From assembly GCF_918797505.1 (NCBI RefSeq), contig NC_092795.1, positions 17,967,131 to 18,031,130 of the forward strand: DNA of 64,000 nucleotides, read 5' to 3'. The number at the start of each line of letters is the position of its first letter. Within the stretch, counting starts at the first letter, position 1. Shown here one piece after another: positions 36,058-48,932 of this stretch. The translations under genes were made by a program, and so were the position numbers. The stretch comes from Bemisia tabaci (lineage: Eukaryota > Arthropoda > Insecta > Hemiptera > Aleyrodidae). The notes under the pieces were generated by a model. That model worked only from the letters and a program-made list of their open reading frames with translations, did not search any database and was not told where the DNA came from.

Positions 36058-37680
36058 TTTAGATGCAGGGATGCTTGGTATAGGATGATTCTACGAATAC
36101 GAATATGATTCATACAAATTCCTACAGAAAGGAATATTAAAATTGGAATACTCTCTCCAGGGAGAGGCGAGGGCCTTAAGTTGATAAAACGTTCGGTTTT
36201 TGGCAATTTTGTAGATGTGGCCGTTTTGCTGGACTGTGTGCGGGCAGATCCCCCCCCCCCCTTCCCCAACTCTCAATGTAAATATGAATGATTTTCTCAA
36301 TGATATCCATTTGATCGGGCAAATAAAGGAACGTTCCAAAATCTTCATCTGATGTAGAAAATTAACTCTCTCTGGGGGAAACTCCATTTCCGGTAAAAAT
36401 TTACTCTTTGGATGCTTTCATAATAAACGCAGATAATGTAACGACTGTAATATTTTGATTAGTTCGCCTTCACTTGATTGAATAGGAAAACAAACATAAT
36501 CTAATTTAAAATAATAATCTAAAATACTTAAAGTAAATTTTGAAGACTTTTTTCATTTTGAAATTTGTTCAGGTATAACTCGGAAGCCTTCAAAAGCTAA
36601 ATCACTTTATTATAGCCATTAAAATAGTGTATGGAATCCTTAAAAAATATTTCAGAGAGCCAATGGGCCTTGTTATCATTATTTATTGCGCAATTTTATG
36701 TTCAATCGTAGTTTTGCTTGAGAAAAATTTCCGAAACAGTTTTTGGCCAGCTTTTTTTTCGCGGAAAATTCGATCGGGAGAAGGAGACCCTTCAGTTCCT
36801 ATCATTTTTTTTTGCAGTCGGTGCAGTGCGGTATTATTGAGGTTGTCACAAGTCACGCTTGTCAAATACTCATCCAATTTTGAGAATGTTGCGAAGTCAA
36901 ACGAGGCCCTTAACATGACAATAAAGCAACATTCGGTTTTCCGCAGAGAAAATGCCGGATAAACTAGCGGAAGGCTGGGAAAAGTATATTAGCGACAAGT
37001 AATTTATCAAACCAAGTTATCAGTCGCCCTAATTTACTTGGCAAGTCAAGATTAATGACATGGCTAATGGAAGTTGTCTAATTTTTCCTGTTCCCCTAGC
37101 ACTTGTGAGTATTTCTCCTTCTTTTTTTTTAACTCTCTAGGTTAAATGTGTAGTATTTGCTCAACGATCTGACTTAACATGAGTTTTGGGTGTGAGTCAC
37201 AATCTTTTGCAATCTGCAGTACGTAATTCTGATTTCGAGACCATTTTTTACAGAAGAGGGAATATTGAGCATCAGTTAGCTGCACTGTGAGCCGTGCTAT
37301 TGAGAAGAGCAGTAACGAACAAATGTCACAAACTGCACTATTTCAAGCAGAGAATCAGTCGACTCTGCTAAATCAATGTGATAGACAAGCGACGCAAAAC
37401 GCAAGAGAGTACGAGAGTACATTCATTGCAGCAATTTCCGCCAAGACAACAGTCAGTTCAAATTACTCCATTTCAGAAAGCTGTGCAAGCTCCCGTCTTT
37501 TGCAAATGTCTCTCTTCCTGCCAACTCTTGAAGATCATATTTGTCTGCTAAGATGTACATGATCGCGCAAGCGACCAGAAATTGTCACATACTGCGGTCT
37601 TGCGTAGCATGAAACTGATTGCATGAAATGAGTTCATCCCTTGTTGCTTTTACAGTGAAAAGTAAAGTCTAGTGAATATT

Positions 37681-37933
37681 CTGCCGTGCTGAGGAAAAAT
37701 GCCGTATGAGTATTCAAATGTTGCCAAATTTCCTATCAGAAACTATTTATCTTTGTCGAAAGTCATGAGTATTTTTCCTTGAAGTTTTCAGAACTTTTAG
37801 ATCGAATTTCGAACGAAATCCTCCAAAAAATTGGAAGAGAAATATTCATATGTTTTCTGGAAATTTTGCAATTTGTCAAAGAAAATTTGGCAACTCCTGA
37901 AGGCTCATATGGCGTTTTTCCTTAGCACGGCAG
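37681..37933. mobile_element. Family B MITE, copy
   Basis: CTGCCGTGCTGAGGAAAAAT to TTCCTTAGCACGGCAG. The flanks TATT and TTTT differ at one base. Confidence 0.93.
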
Positions 37934-38900
37934 TTTTGGACCTCAATCATCCAAACGAGTCCTAACAAGCGCTTAACGCATTAAAATCGGGCTACGAAAA
38001 CTGTAAAATGTTGGATGTTTAACAAATCCTGGCATTTTGGAGTCCTAATAACCCCACTTACAACCGAAAAATTACCGGACCGTGTTTTTGTCACATTTCG
38101 GGTTGAAACGTTGTTTTCATTTGTCAATAATTTAACGGATATTGATAATCTTACATGGAATGGGGAATTAGTCGATTGCATTTTTCAAAACTTCAGTTTT
38201 ACACATACTTTAATATAAAAAAGCAGCGTTGGGAGTAGCACGAGTTATGGCTGACCCTGGGTAACGGACGGACCCAGATGAAGAGCTCAACAATTCGAAA
38301 CTCCCAACGAATGAGCCACGACGCCAATGTTAACGCCTGAATGCAACTATACCCACTCAATGAAAGCGTGTGATGCATACAAATAAAAATGCAGGTGCTC
38401 TTGCGTATCATATACCTCTTAAATGTTCGCCACTGAAGTGTTGCTCTCGCTCTAAATATAGTATTTCCTCTCTTCGGTGGAAATAGCACGGTGAATTCTG
38501 TGGATACCTCTACCATATTCGCTGTTAGTGGATTCATCTTCATTCTCTGCCCGACTATAATTTTTAAATGGTAGACTTGAAGCGAAATGCGACCCGCTTT
38601 CTTTAATTGGCTCAGTCCTCATTCCTTTCCATTCGAAAGTTGAAAATTCTTATTAGCCGAACGAGAAATTGAGCGCCTTATTAAGTCCTCCTCCTAATCC
38701 ATTTATTAATGAGTATCTCTTGCCTCGATAACATTTTAAAAAGGCTGTTTTTAATTTAATTATCAGCTCTGTCTTCCTCGTTGCCGTTGTTTTCTTAAAT
38801 TTCAATGAGCTTAATTAAGTGTGTTTTCTCAACTTCCCATTATTTTTTCCACTCTTTGCCTTTACTCAGCTGTATATTAATTTCATCCTATCGAATTATT

Positions 38901-38915
38901 CTCTCTCTCTCTCTC
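38901..38915 (+). repeat. CT microsatellite
   Basis: Seven CT dinucleotides. Confidence 0.9.
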
Positions 38916-39427
38916 CATACTCCTCACAGTTTCCTTTGACTTTTTGATATTTTTTCGTTACACAAGCAAATACATCATCATGAGTTCCTTTCCCTGTGAT
39001 ACAGGGAGTCAAAATAATAAACGGTCGTAGCAATTTATTATTTGATTTACTTGGGTTTAAACTCACGAATATTCTAACTTGCAACGAATTTGCAACTCAG
39101 TGAGTGTGATAAAGGCAGTGCTTCGTTGCTATGTACATCCTGCTTCGATTTCGGAGGAGGGAAATTTGGTGCAGCTAATAATTTATTACGAATTTATTGA
39201 TTACAGAATTTACCTCATAATCTGACCCAGAGGCAACACCCTAGCGATTGGTGTTCTTATTCTGTTGTCGTAAGCACTTTTGAAGTTGTCGGTAAATCAT
39301 TCACTTACGTTCCACTCCAGAAATCGGATGCATTACTGTAAGAGAGTTAAGCCACAATATTTTGTGATAGGAAATGAACTTAAATTCTCACATCATTCCA
39401 TTTAGAGGTGGATTAAGAGGGTGGCCA

Positions 39428-39445
39428 CATGGGCCGCGGCCCATG
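39428..39445. repeat. 18-bp perfect GC palindrome
   Basis: CATGGGCCGCGGCCCATG, fully self-complementary, inside a GTGGCCAC/GGCGGC-rich patch in otherwise AT-rich DNA. May be a remnant of a dispersed element; unassigned. Confidence 0.85.
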
Positions 39446-39736
39446 GCGGCAAATTTTTGCAATTTTTTTGAATGTAGGTATAAAAAAAATCGGATTCCGA
39501 AAAAAAAAATATCAATGAGAAAAGGGACAAAATCTCTCTTTCCTGAGAGTATATTAATTTCGAAATTTTTCGTTTTTCGGTGATACAAGAGACAGCATCT
39601 TCAATTAGTCGAGTTAAGAGAGGAACTAAACACGCAGTTTAGCCTGGAGCTCAGCGCAGAGAGAAATGATGACGAGGACTTGAAAAGAAAAGGACAAGCC
39701 CTCAGCGCGGCGCGGCGGTCGGCATGTAACACATAT

Positions 39737-39812
39737 TAGCGCCTACAAAACTGCATGAATACTTCACCCATTGCGCCAAACACAGTGCTATCAGCGCGGC
39801 GCATGAACATTC
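39737..39812 (+). repeat. Single arm of the repeat-J palindrome
   Basis: TTAGCGCCTACAAAACTGCA then GAATACTTCACCCATTGCGC matches one diverged arm of 21629-21712. The GGCGCGGCGG stretch before it also matches the GC-rich part of repeat J. Confidence 0.7.
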
Positions 39813-40150
39813 GGAAGCAGTATTCATCCGAATAAAATATTAACGTCCACGAGAAAAAGAGACTTTGGTCCACGGAGTTGAAGTTTTCAATGCAGAAACT
39901 TTCGACAAGTCGGGTCCGAAAATCGGATTTTGAGATTTCACCGGGAAACCTAGCTAAGTTTCAACATCCTCTATTATTCATTTGAAAAAGAGTTAGGATC
40001 CACCAAGATGCAATACATTTGAATGAGCATTTGCAAATATTAGACATTTCAACAATAAAAAGAGCCTTAGCGTCGACTACTGCTGCAGATTTTTCAATGC
40101 CTCTCCACCCCCGTTACAGGTTCTCTCTTCACCTCTCACTCTTTTTCATA

Positions 40151-40509
40151 CACGGAGAAAAAAATCTCGTGCGTGGGACCCGAAGTTTAGGTCATATGGA
40201 TCTCTGAAGTTTTCAGATTGAGCATCTTAACACTTAAGGTCTAGCTGTCGAGGTTCGGATCACACATCTGAAACTTCAGTTCTTACATCAGAGGTACTTC
40301 AGATGTAAGAGCCGAAGTTTTTTGGATGTGAGAACTGAAGTTTCTCGGATGTGAAAACCGAAGTACTTCAGATGTAAGAACTGAAGTTGCAGATGTGTGA
40401 TCCAAACCTCAGCAGCTGGACCTTAAATGTTCAGATGCTCAATCTGAAAACTTCAGAGATTCATATGACTTGAACTTCGGGTCCCACGCACGAAGTTTTT
40501 TTCTCCGTG
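40151..40509. mobile_element. Family E long hairpin element, copy 2
   Basis: Ends CACGGAGAAAAAAATCTCGT and the inverse ending TTTTTCTCCGTG. TA lies on both sides (40149-40150 and 40510-40511). Arms and centre as in 15835-16174, with one additional AGATGTGAGAACTGAAGT unit in the centre. Confidence 0.9.
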
Positions 40510-41000
40510 TAGAAGTTTGTCAGGTAGTTTTAGACCCTCTTTTCCCTAATTATCTAACGTCATCGTCATTTCGTCACCCTCCTTAAATAAGGGCGTAACT
40601 ACAATCTGCCACGAACCCTGTCATCCATACAGTTGCATACTTCTCCAGGCTCATCCCAAAGCGTAAATACGTCTTTATATCAGCCGGACAACGATTTAAG
40701 GGTGGCTCCCACGTTCTTAACTGTTAATAATTACAATTCTCATCCCTTTGTAGTATGTACGTCATTTAAAAATGTTCAAAGATATAAATAGAACATCTCT
40801 GCGATGTTCAAACGTCAAACGGTACGTTGTGCTTCAAAATTCACTTTGACTACTGATCCGTCGCGCGTTTAAATCAGAAGCGAAAACGTTTCGCTTACGA
40901 GAGCCCCAGCAGAGGAGTGGGCAACGCAAACGAATGCGGAGCACGTCACAAACTTTTTTAACGCTCAGGACTGCATTCTGGGTACAGCGCGCATAAAGTT

Positions 41001-41245
41001 CAGCCGAGCTAAGTAAAAACGCCGTAGGAGCGTTCGAAGGTTGCCAAATTTTCTATCAGAAAATATTTAATTTTAAAGAAAAATATGAATATTTTTCCTT
41101 TAAATTTTTTGGCTTTTCAGATCAAATTACGGACAAAATCCTGTGAAAAATCGAAAGAAAAATATTTAAAAATTTTCCTGGAAATTTATGATTTGTAGAG
41201 GGAAATTTGGCAACGTCTGATGGCTGATACGACGTTCCTCGATAT
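41001..41245. mobile_element. Family B MITE, decayed copy
   Basis: Left end CAGCCGAGCTAAGTAAAAAC with GAAGGTTGCCAAATTTTC. The right half has GGAAATTTGGCAACGTCTGA, then a degenerate end. Target duplication lost. Confidence 0.8.
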
Positions 41246-41551
41246 CATGGTAGAGTTAACTTGGATGCTCCTTTGCTGTGCTTCGCGAGCGGAGAGCAAA
41301 GAGATAAGTTACGACGGATCACCGAGGGATGATTTGTGCGATGAAAAATGCAGCGCGCCAGGCTTTGATACGGCGCACAGTGGCACAAGTCTTTGGAAGA
41401 ATTCGGACATGAAATTTTTTAAAAAAATTACAAATTTTGATGTTTATTTCGTCTCATTTTAAATTCTAATGGGTGCTTTAAAAAGAAAACTTTACGAGGA
41501 TATCAATGGAACCACTTTCAGAACCTCAAAGTTTTGTATAAACGGAGTTAA

Positions 41552-41890
41552 GGTGATTCGATGGACGTCATATTTTGTGTCAGAACGGCATGCGATATAT
41601 CGCATCCATTGGTTCCATTTTTTCAGCAGCGTGGTTTTTTAGATAGAAAATATTGCATTCGAGTGCAGTTTCGATATCAGTATCGAATGCGATGTTTCCT
41701 CTCTAAAAAACACGCCTTTATTACGTTGAATTTCTTTGTTAAAATTGGTAAGTGAGTGCTTAAGTCTCCTGACAACAGAATTGCGATCTCAAAATTGGAG
41801 AAAAATGACGAGTAGCTGAAAAAATGGAACCAATAGATGCGATATATAGCACGCCGTTCTGACACAAAACATGGCGTCCATCGAATCACC
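41552..41890. mobile_element. Family D TTAA element, arm-deleted copy
   Basis: Inverted ends GGTGATTCGATGGACGTCAT and the inverse ending CCATCGAATCACC, flanked by TTAA at 41548-41551 and 41891-41894. Compared with 50138-50570, about 95 bp of the left arm is missing. The cut falls between TTTTTTCAGC and CGTGGTTTTTTAGA. TTAA targets suggest a piggyBac-like or other TTAA-using transposase; the superfamily is uncertain. Confidence 0.88.
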
Positions 41891-42471
41891 TTAAAGGCGT
41901 TTGAAGTTTCCAAATTTTGTCCGACCTCTCCGACTGACTCGATCCACCGTGCGGCGAGTTCCCTTTGAAGTCGAGTCGGCGGTGTTTTTCGGGCCGACAT
42001 GATTCAGATCCATCGGAAGAGCGGAGCACTTTAGGCTCAGTTGAACACGAGCGTGACTTTAACTACGGTCCCGGCTAACTACCTGAAGGTACTGCGTCGG
42101 ATTGACTCCGCTTCCCGCTTTGTTCTCCTTCTCCGCTCCTGATCCCGCGGCAGAGGAAGCGCCAGAGGAGAGATTGGTCTTATCTCTGAGGATTCTGCAA
42201 CCCTCCCGGGGATACCCTGTAATCGAAGCACAAGCTCGTCGAATATCTTTGCTTGGATCCGGTCGCTTCCGATTGCCGCGATGGACCGTCGGGTGGAACT
42301 AGATAAGGAGATAGAGAAAATGAATCGGAAATTTGAGATACTGATCTGCTAGAGCTTGACTTGTTTAAAAAATGACTTTCAAAAAATTGATTTTATTATG
42401 CTAAACAAGCTTTGAGCTAATTTTTCTTTTGACGTCATGCTTCTGAAAAAACAACATTGCACTCTTTCCCA

Positions 42472-43331
42472 AGATTCCTGGAGAGTATGGAGTTATACAC
42501 TGCCGTGCTAAGAAAAAACGCCGTATAAGCCATCAGGCGTTGCCAAATTTCCTTCGACAAATCACTAGCTTTCAGAAAAATTTGTGAATATTTTGTCTTC
42601 GATTTTTCAGAGGATTTATTCGTAATTTTAGCTAAAAAGTCTGAAAGTTTCAATGAGAAAGATGCATATTTTTCTTCAAAAATACATTTTTTATTCGGGG
42701 AAATTTGGCAATTCTCGAATGTTCATACGGCGTTCTTCCTTAGCACGGCAGTACAGACAAAAAGGCTCATCTTTTGACAGTGAATTGCATTGACGAGATA
42801 CGCGGTTACTGTAGTTATTTTCGTTGGTCACATTAATAATGATAATCCTCTCTTTTTAAATCAACGGAGGTCTACATTTTTGTCATGGCAATAATGGGCT
42901 TCAAATACACGAGGAGGTGACTTGAAATACAGCAGGCAACAGGCTGACAAGCCTTCTTTAGCAGATCAGCTCACTCGAGTTAGGTTCCAACCTAAGAATA
43001 CAACTATTTGAACTTCGGTGTGTTGCACAGTATCACGCGCAATTGAAGGCGTTTTATATTGGTCCGACCGCGACCCACGGAGAGTGCAGTCCTGATGTTT
43101 TGACTGAGTGTTTTGCTCTGCGCACGTTGAATGCGATATGACAAGAAATTTTATTATCGATGGCTGAAGTCGCGCGACCACGTATCTATGTTTGCGACGT
43201 TGCACATTTCCAGTCATACTTTATTTTTTCCGTAGGAAACCAGTCAAAGTAACTTCTTGAGAACTTCTTTGATTTTTATCCTCTGGTAGTAGAATATTCT
43301 GTGTAACTTTTAAGTTATTAAGTTCACTTGT
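42472..43331 (+). repeat. Segmental duplication H, copy 1 (with MITE)
   Basis: Matches 48933-49601 in the same orientation. Shared blocks are AGATTCCTGG, AGTATGGAGTTATACA, TGATAATCCTCTCTTTTTAA, CAACTCACTCGAGTTAGGTT and ACTTCTTGAGAACTTC. Copy 1 carries a family B MITE at 42500-42751. Copy 2 lacks it and instead has an extra ~60-bp stretch (CTCACGGAAAATTACTGC). Function unknown. Confidence 0.9.
42500..42751. mobile_element. Family B MITE with empty-site paralogue
   Basis: CTGCCGTGCTAAGAAAAAAC to CTTCCTTAGCACGGCAG. TACA lies on both sides (42496-42499 and 42752-42755). The duplicated locus at 48950-48965 reads GTTATACAGATAAAAG with a single TACA and no insert. This fixes the element ends and the 4-bp duplication. 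Confidence 0.97.
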
Positions 43332-45587
43332 TCCTCTTCATGGATTGTTTATTGAAATAAATTTACGGTGAAACTTTCACAGCAGTGTCCCTAATTAATT
43401 CATGAGGAATATTTTAGAAAATTATAAATGCGGCTCATCATCAGAGTAAATAACTTTGCGTTGGGTAAAATGGTGAGCAATGGTTCAATTAAACCGTTTC
43501 GAAATACCCACGCTCGATTAATCTTCCGAGAATATATGTTTAAATACGATTTTCGAGGAATTTTCTTGGGAGGATAAAGAAATATTATATCGTTAAGATG
43601 AGCTTTTGTTCTCGGAAGAAGATTGCGATAGGGAATTAGCATCGTCTTAAATCGAGAGACGTGTTTTTCTACTTTTACTATCGATAAAGCTCCTATTCAT
43701 CGGTAATAATTCACAGCTGAACGAAATTGAATGAGCTCTAAAAAATTTATGTTCTGTGACTATGGATGGATGTCAACGAGGTGCAAGACAAAGGAGCCAT
43801 GAAGAGAAAGTGAGGACGCAATTTATTTCCCAAAAGAAAAGTTGCGATGTTTGGGGAATTCACGAAAATTCTCCAGAAAAGCTTTAATCATGATAAGACT
43901 TTACCCACGAAGATTGGCAACCCCAAAGAAGAGAGTGTCTATGACAAGTGACTAAGGCACGGTTCCGCTGGTGTGTTTTAGGGCTGAAATATGGTATTAC
44001 TTCGGTGATGCTGACGTAGATAAACATTTCGAGTTGTCTCGTTCAGTGTATTCTCTATAGAGAACTTTTGCTCTACCATCCCTGCCCTTATTAACTTTCT
44101 TGGAGGAGACCCCGATGATGAGATGAACCTCTTGAAAAGTCCGCACAACTTTACCATCGCACAAGTTGCATAACAAAACGCTAGCGAGAAAAAGTAACGT
44201 TTAAAGGAGACACGTTTTACTTTTCATAAAAAATTAGCTAAATGTTTATGTAAATTTGAAAGGAGTCATAGAAATATGATAACTTCAAAAAAAGTGTTCA
44301 TTTTTATCTCATGCTTTTACTCGAGTAAATATTATCGTCTCGTTACAAGTGTCTGGTAATCTCGTGCGTTCTTGCTGTATGCAATATGACATCATCTTTT
44401 ACTACAATCAAATCAAAGGCCTTCTTTTGCCTCTAGTCACTGATGCCATGACCCTCTGAAAGGTAGCTTTCCCGTATAGAATTGAGGTTTTTTTTCATAA
44501 TCTTCCAGAATCCTCTCCTTCGGTAATCGATCCATTTCTGAAGGATTGAAATTGCAAGTCACGCTTCTCTCCAGTTTTATTTTATTACTCAACATGATGG
44601 CTCACTATTTTATCATTCATATAATACGGTATATTTTGCGCTTTCATATCTTGCTCGTATCTTGTTAGTCCTCTCTCACCAACTATAATTTCAAAATTTA
44701 AATCATTCTGACTCTGTCGATTTACGAAACCAAGAGTGTTTGCGCAGGACTAGATACCTAGTTTCAACCACGAGCGTCGCCGTGTAAACATCACGTCAGC
44801 ACCTACCAAAGTTAAGCAAGAACGACTATAAATTCTTGAGGAATGAGCAGTATTTGGATACGTACGAGCTACCTTCTAGTTTCAGTGGAGAAGTTCCCGG
44901 AAAGGACAGGAAGCTGGGGACCCGGCAAAGTTCCAAGCGTTAATTGATTCCGGTAACTTTATTAATGCATATCGGGAATACCATCAATCACCCGATAGGA
45001 TTATTTCAACCCTCAACACAGCTTCCAAGAAGAGTCAAAAGTTCAATCATTTGAGGTTTGTGCTAAAATTTGTCGATGCCTCAGAGCGGAAAGGTACCCA
45101 GCTTCAATTCCGCCAACTCAAGATATCAGGAGAAAACAATGGGTCGGTTGCAGCATTGATTCCAGTATGATTTAAATGGCAATTTTTGAGATTTCGTATC
45201 GCAGAACCGACGCTGCGCCGGATAAGCTACAAAATATTTTGTCACACATGGAACCGTTATTGGAAAACAAAAACTTGATTTTTCAGAAATTTGAGCCAGC
45301 TATCCATTTTCTCTGAGGTATTGACGTGAAATGAAATTTTTGTGGAGTAAAAACTGATTTTCCATTTAATATAAAAGTAAGAACTACTGGCAGATTTTTG
45401 ATAATTTAGAAACGAGTTACAAATTAAGCTCAAAAGAAAAATGTTTCATCAATGAAAAAGTTTTAATTAATTTTCAATGAATGAGCCGCATTTTTTAATT
45501 ATGATAAACGATTTCCAGCTCACTAAACGACGTAGATGACATCAGTTTCTTTACGCCAATTAAATGCTTACACAAATAGGTTAGAAA
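43332..45587. other. Intron sequence, no recognised feature
   Basis: About 2.2 kb with no MITE terminus, no recognisable exon and only trivial open frames. It is the longest repeat-poor stretch inside the first visible intron. Confidence 0.5.
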
Positions 45588-45615
45588 TTGTAGTTCCTAA
45601 TTGCAAAATGAAGTC
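45588..45615 (+). mobile_element. Family L solo end
   Basis: GAAATTGTAGTTCCTAATTG then CAAAATGAAGTCC, followed by AAAT. Matches the right end of 4160-4296; no left arm. Confidence 0.7.
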
Positions 45616-47249
45616 CAAATGATGGAAACGTATTCTAAACATGCCGAGCTAACTGTATAATGTTGTATAATACCATACAAAATAAATCTCTTTGCCCAGA
45701 AATTTGCTACAGATTGCCTTTTATTTCTGTTTCCGGAAGATGATATTAATTCTAAAAAGACTGAGGGCCAACAGAAACTTATGCACATGAATTTTGATAT
45801 ACGCATATCAACGCTGTATGAGCGGTTGTCGTGTTTTTCTTATGTCACGCGAGCAATGGTGCAAGATTGCTTCTTCCATTTTCTATAAAACCACGCACGG
45901 AAGACTGTTTCTGTAGGTGCATATTTTTCATCCATTTGTAAAGACATTCATAGCCTAAGATGCTGAATGTCTTTAAATAAATTAACTAATAATTAACCGA
46001 CTAACTTTTTTTTTCTTTAGCGATGTAGCAATATTGAATTTCGTTTTGTATTCGCCCTTTTATAAATTAAAATTTTCGGTCGGAGAAAGAGTACAGATTT
46101 GAATGAGTTTACTTAATATTTGGCAAGGTTGCCTTCTTGCATCTGAAATGAACTTCGAAGGAAGTTTAAGGCCGTATGTTCAAAATATTCAAATTAGTGA
46201 CATTATAAATTTCAGCATCATAAAAGCAATGGGCTCAGAAAATGTTTGTAGATTTCAAAAGAGATGTTTTGATTTACACCCAAACTAGAACTTATTTCCA
46301 TAGAGAAATAATAAATAGAAGATAATCACTGTTGAGAACTTTGCGCTATAATCTACAAAAATGGATGTACGGTAATCTGTGGTATTCTCGAGCATGTGCT
46401 CACAGCTACTCTTATTTTGCGCAATTCATCCGTTGTTGAAAGGCGTTAACTTTTACAGGATTAAAAACTGCTGAATGGGTAATTAAGAGAGCGCATATTT
46501 CGGAAATTTTGGAGGTCAAGTTGTGTGAGTGGTCTCTAAACCTACTCTAGCTTAAGTATCCACGTTTTTTAGGTTTACCATATTTAAAATTCAACAACTT
46601 TTTTCGAGGCTTACCAGGGCTTTTTGGGGGCTTACAGGCTGCCTAACATTACAATTTACTGCCTGACTCGGAGAACGCTTTCAGTACCTTCCAAACCCGG
46701 TTATGAAAACATCGGAACCTCGAAGGAGAAAGATACGGCCAAAGTTTTTAATCGACCTAATTATAGGCTGAAAGTGCAAGATGAAATGCGACAGCATTCA
46801 AAATTAATGAGAAGGGGATTCTAAAATTATTCGCGTGGCCGCTTTATTTATTATTTCCGCCCTTTCGGCTCAATGGTCATTACTTATAATTATTTCTCTG
46901 CCTCATTTCTGATACCTGAGAATTTTTTAATTTCTACCAACGTTCACCCTATTGGATTGAACCAATCGTTCGGAAACTGTTTGTCATTTTACGCCTATTT
47001 ATCATTCTCTCCTCCTGCCTTAAATTCTCACGTTGCGGTTGAATATCGGGGCAGAATTGTCAATGAAAACCTTAACTTTATCACTTAGTATATTTATCTC
47101 CTACCTTGTTGTCAAGTAGAGTTCTCGTCTTGATACACCTAATACATTTTCTTTTATTTAGCCTTGAGTTCTATTGAGTTCCATAAGTCTTATTGAAGAC
47201 CGACGGTATTCCATCGGGGCAGCAAATAGAGCGGATCATTGTCGGATCT

Positions 47250-47393
47250 AGCTAAATGGCCACATTGTTTTTTTCTATTTACCTATACCTATGGAAATGC
47301 ATCGATTCCTTGAGGGGCCAGGTGCTCTGACATGAATCGATTATTTAACATAGGTTTAAATGGAGAGAATCCGCTGTTGCGAAATTGCTGGAT
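47250..47393. mobile_element. Distant family A relative
   Basis: Inner arms CCTATGGAAATGCATCGATT and AATCGATTATTTAACATAGG resemble family A, but the termini are GTCGGATCTAGC and the imperfect inverse GCTGGATCTGCC. Flanking AGAGCGGAT and GGAGCGGAC may be a worn target duplication. Confidence 0.55.
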
Positions 47394-48854
47394 CTGCCTT
47401 TGGAGCGGACATACTCGCAAATATAAAGAGTTTTAAAAAAACGATGTATCCTCTAAAGCACTCAACAAGGCGAATGACTCCTCTTACCATAAAATTAATG
47501 AATTAAATCAAGAAGAGCCATCGAGAGCTGAAGCGAGATTTAATACATTTAAATACGCTTTGGGTGGCTGGTGCTGTTTGTTACCGCGTGTATTAAGTAG
47601 GAGTGGATTGATACAGATTTTAATTACTCCTCACTTCTGTAATTTATATTTGTGATATGAAACGGAACTCAGAGCTTTGAACCGAGGTTGCTAAAATACG
47701 ATCCGTTGGCACACTTCTCTATTGAGGTCCGTTGAGTAACTGTTTTTGAACTCGGTTGGCGCGCATCATATTATCCTCATAAACATCAACAGAGCAAGAA
47801 GCATCGCGAAGGGGGGTCGGAAGTAATAACGTGCATCGTACAAAGCGCGCATATCGCGAATTCATCGGAAGTATTTTCCTTCCGCAAGTTCACATGTTGC
47901 TGCCTTAACGGGCGAGATAACCAACAGGCACCATTGTCATGTAAACCACTCAATAAAACTCGTAGAAGAAAAGGGAATTGGTTGAGCATGGAAATATATT
48001 CATCGCCCCGCAAAAACGGATATACATTTATTGAGACCCTTCAGAGCGTTTTTCCGTCTGAAGCAAGTGCGTCCATAACTTAGTCAGATAATTCAATTAT
48101 TTTCCTTTCTAGGAAAATGCATCATTAAAATGATGACCAGAGAATATAATAGCCTTTATACTTTTCAGCCTACTATAGGTAAAATATGATAAAGTTTTGA
48201 GAGCTCCAACTAAAAATGAACCGTGAAAAAGAGTCATTCCTTCATGTTCTGAGTTCAAAATTGCTCCTTAAAGAACGTAAGCTTGATTGAAAGCTGTTGA
48301 AAGTTAGAACCTGCCGTGTTGAGGCACAAATTTGTCGAATTATAATGAAAATTGATGCCCTCTGTCTGTATTAACCACCGTCACTGTATTTATTTTTATT
48401 AAATCAATGAACTTAAAAAAACACTTTATTTTATATTCTTAAATTGATAGATTGTTAATACCTAACTAAGAATAACCCATTCGCACTCATGAAAGTTAAT
48501 TTATGAAATTATTAATAATTTTAAAATGAAAAACTCTTATTATCAAGATTATATAACGCGTAGGTAATGGAACTAGATGCACTATAATACTGTTCTTGGC
48601 ACATTTTTTTGGAATATTGGAGAGTATTTCCTGTCGGAAACTCAAATTCATATGCTGATAATTAAGTTTCCAGTTCAAAAGTTGTAAATACGGGTTGTGT
48701 AGACGCACCGACCACTTTGGATTCAATAGCTGTAAGCGTTGCTCTGGCCTTATAGATACGTCTCTTAGAACCAACATTTTTAACAGTCTCTGAACCCGGA
48801 GCTGATAGTATGTTCATTTTAGCAGCTATCAGAGTCATTTACCAGTATCGTTTT

Positions 48855-48931
48855 ACCAGAATCAAGGTATTTTTTTCTTGTCAATGTTTTCCATAGTCTG
48901 GACTCTAGATCCAATGTGATTTTTTTCCAGT
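48855..48931 (-). mobile_element. Family G solo end
   Basis: GTATTTTTTTCTTGTCAATG, TGGACTCTAGATCCAATGTG and TTTTTTTCCAGTG match one half of 10399-10627. It abuts segmental copy 2 at 48933. Confidence 0.8.
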
Positions 48932-48932
48932 G

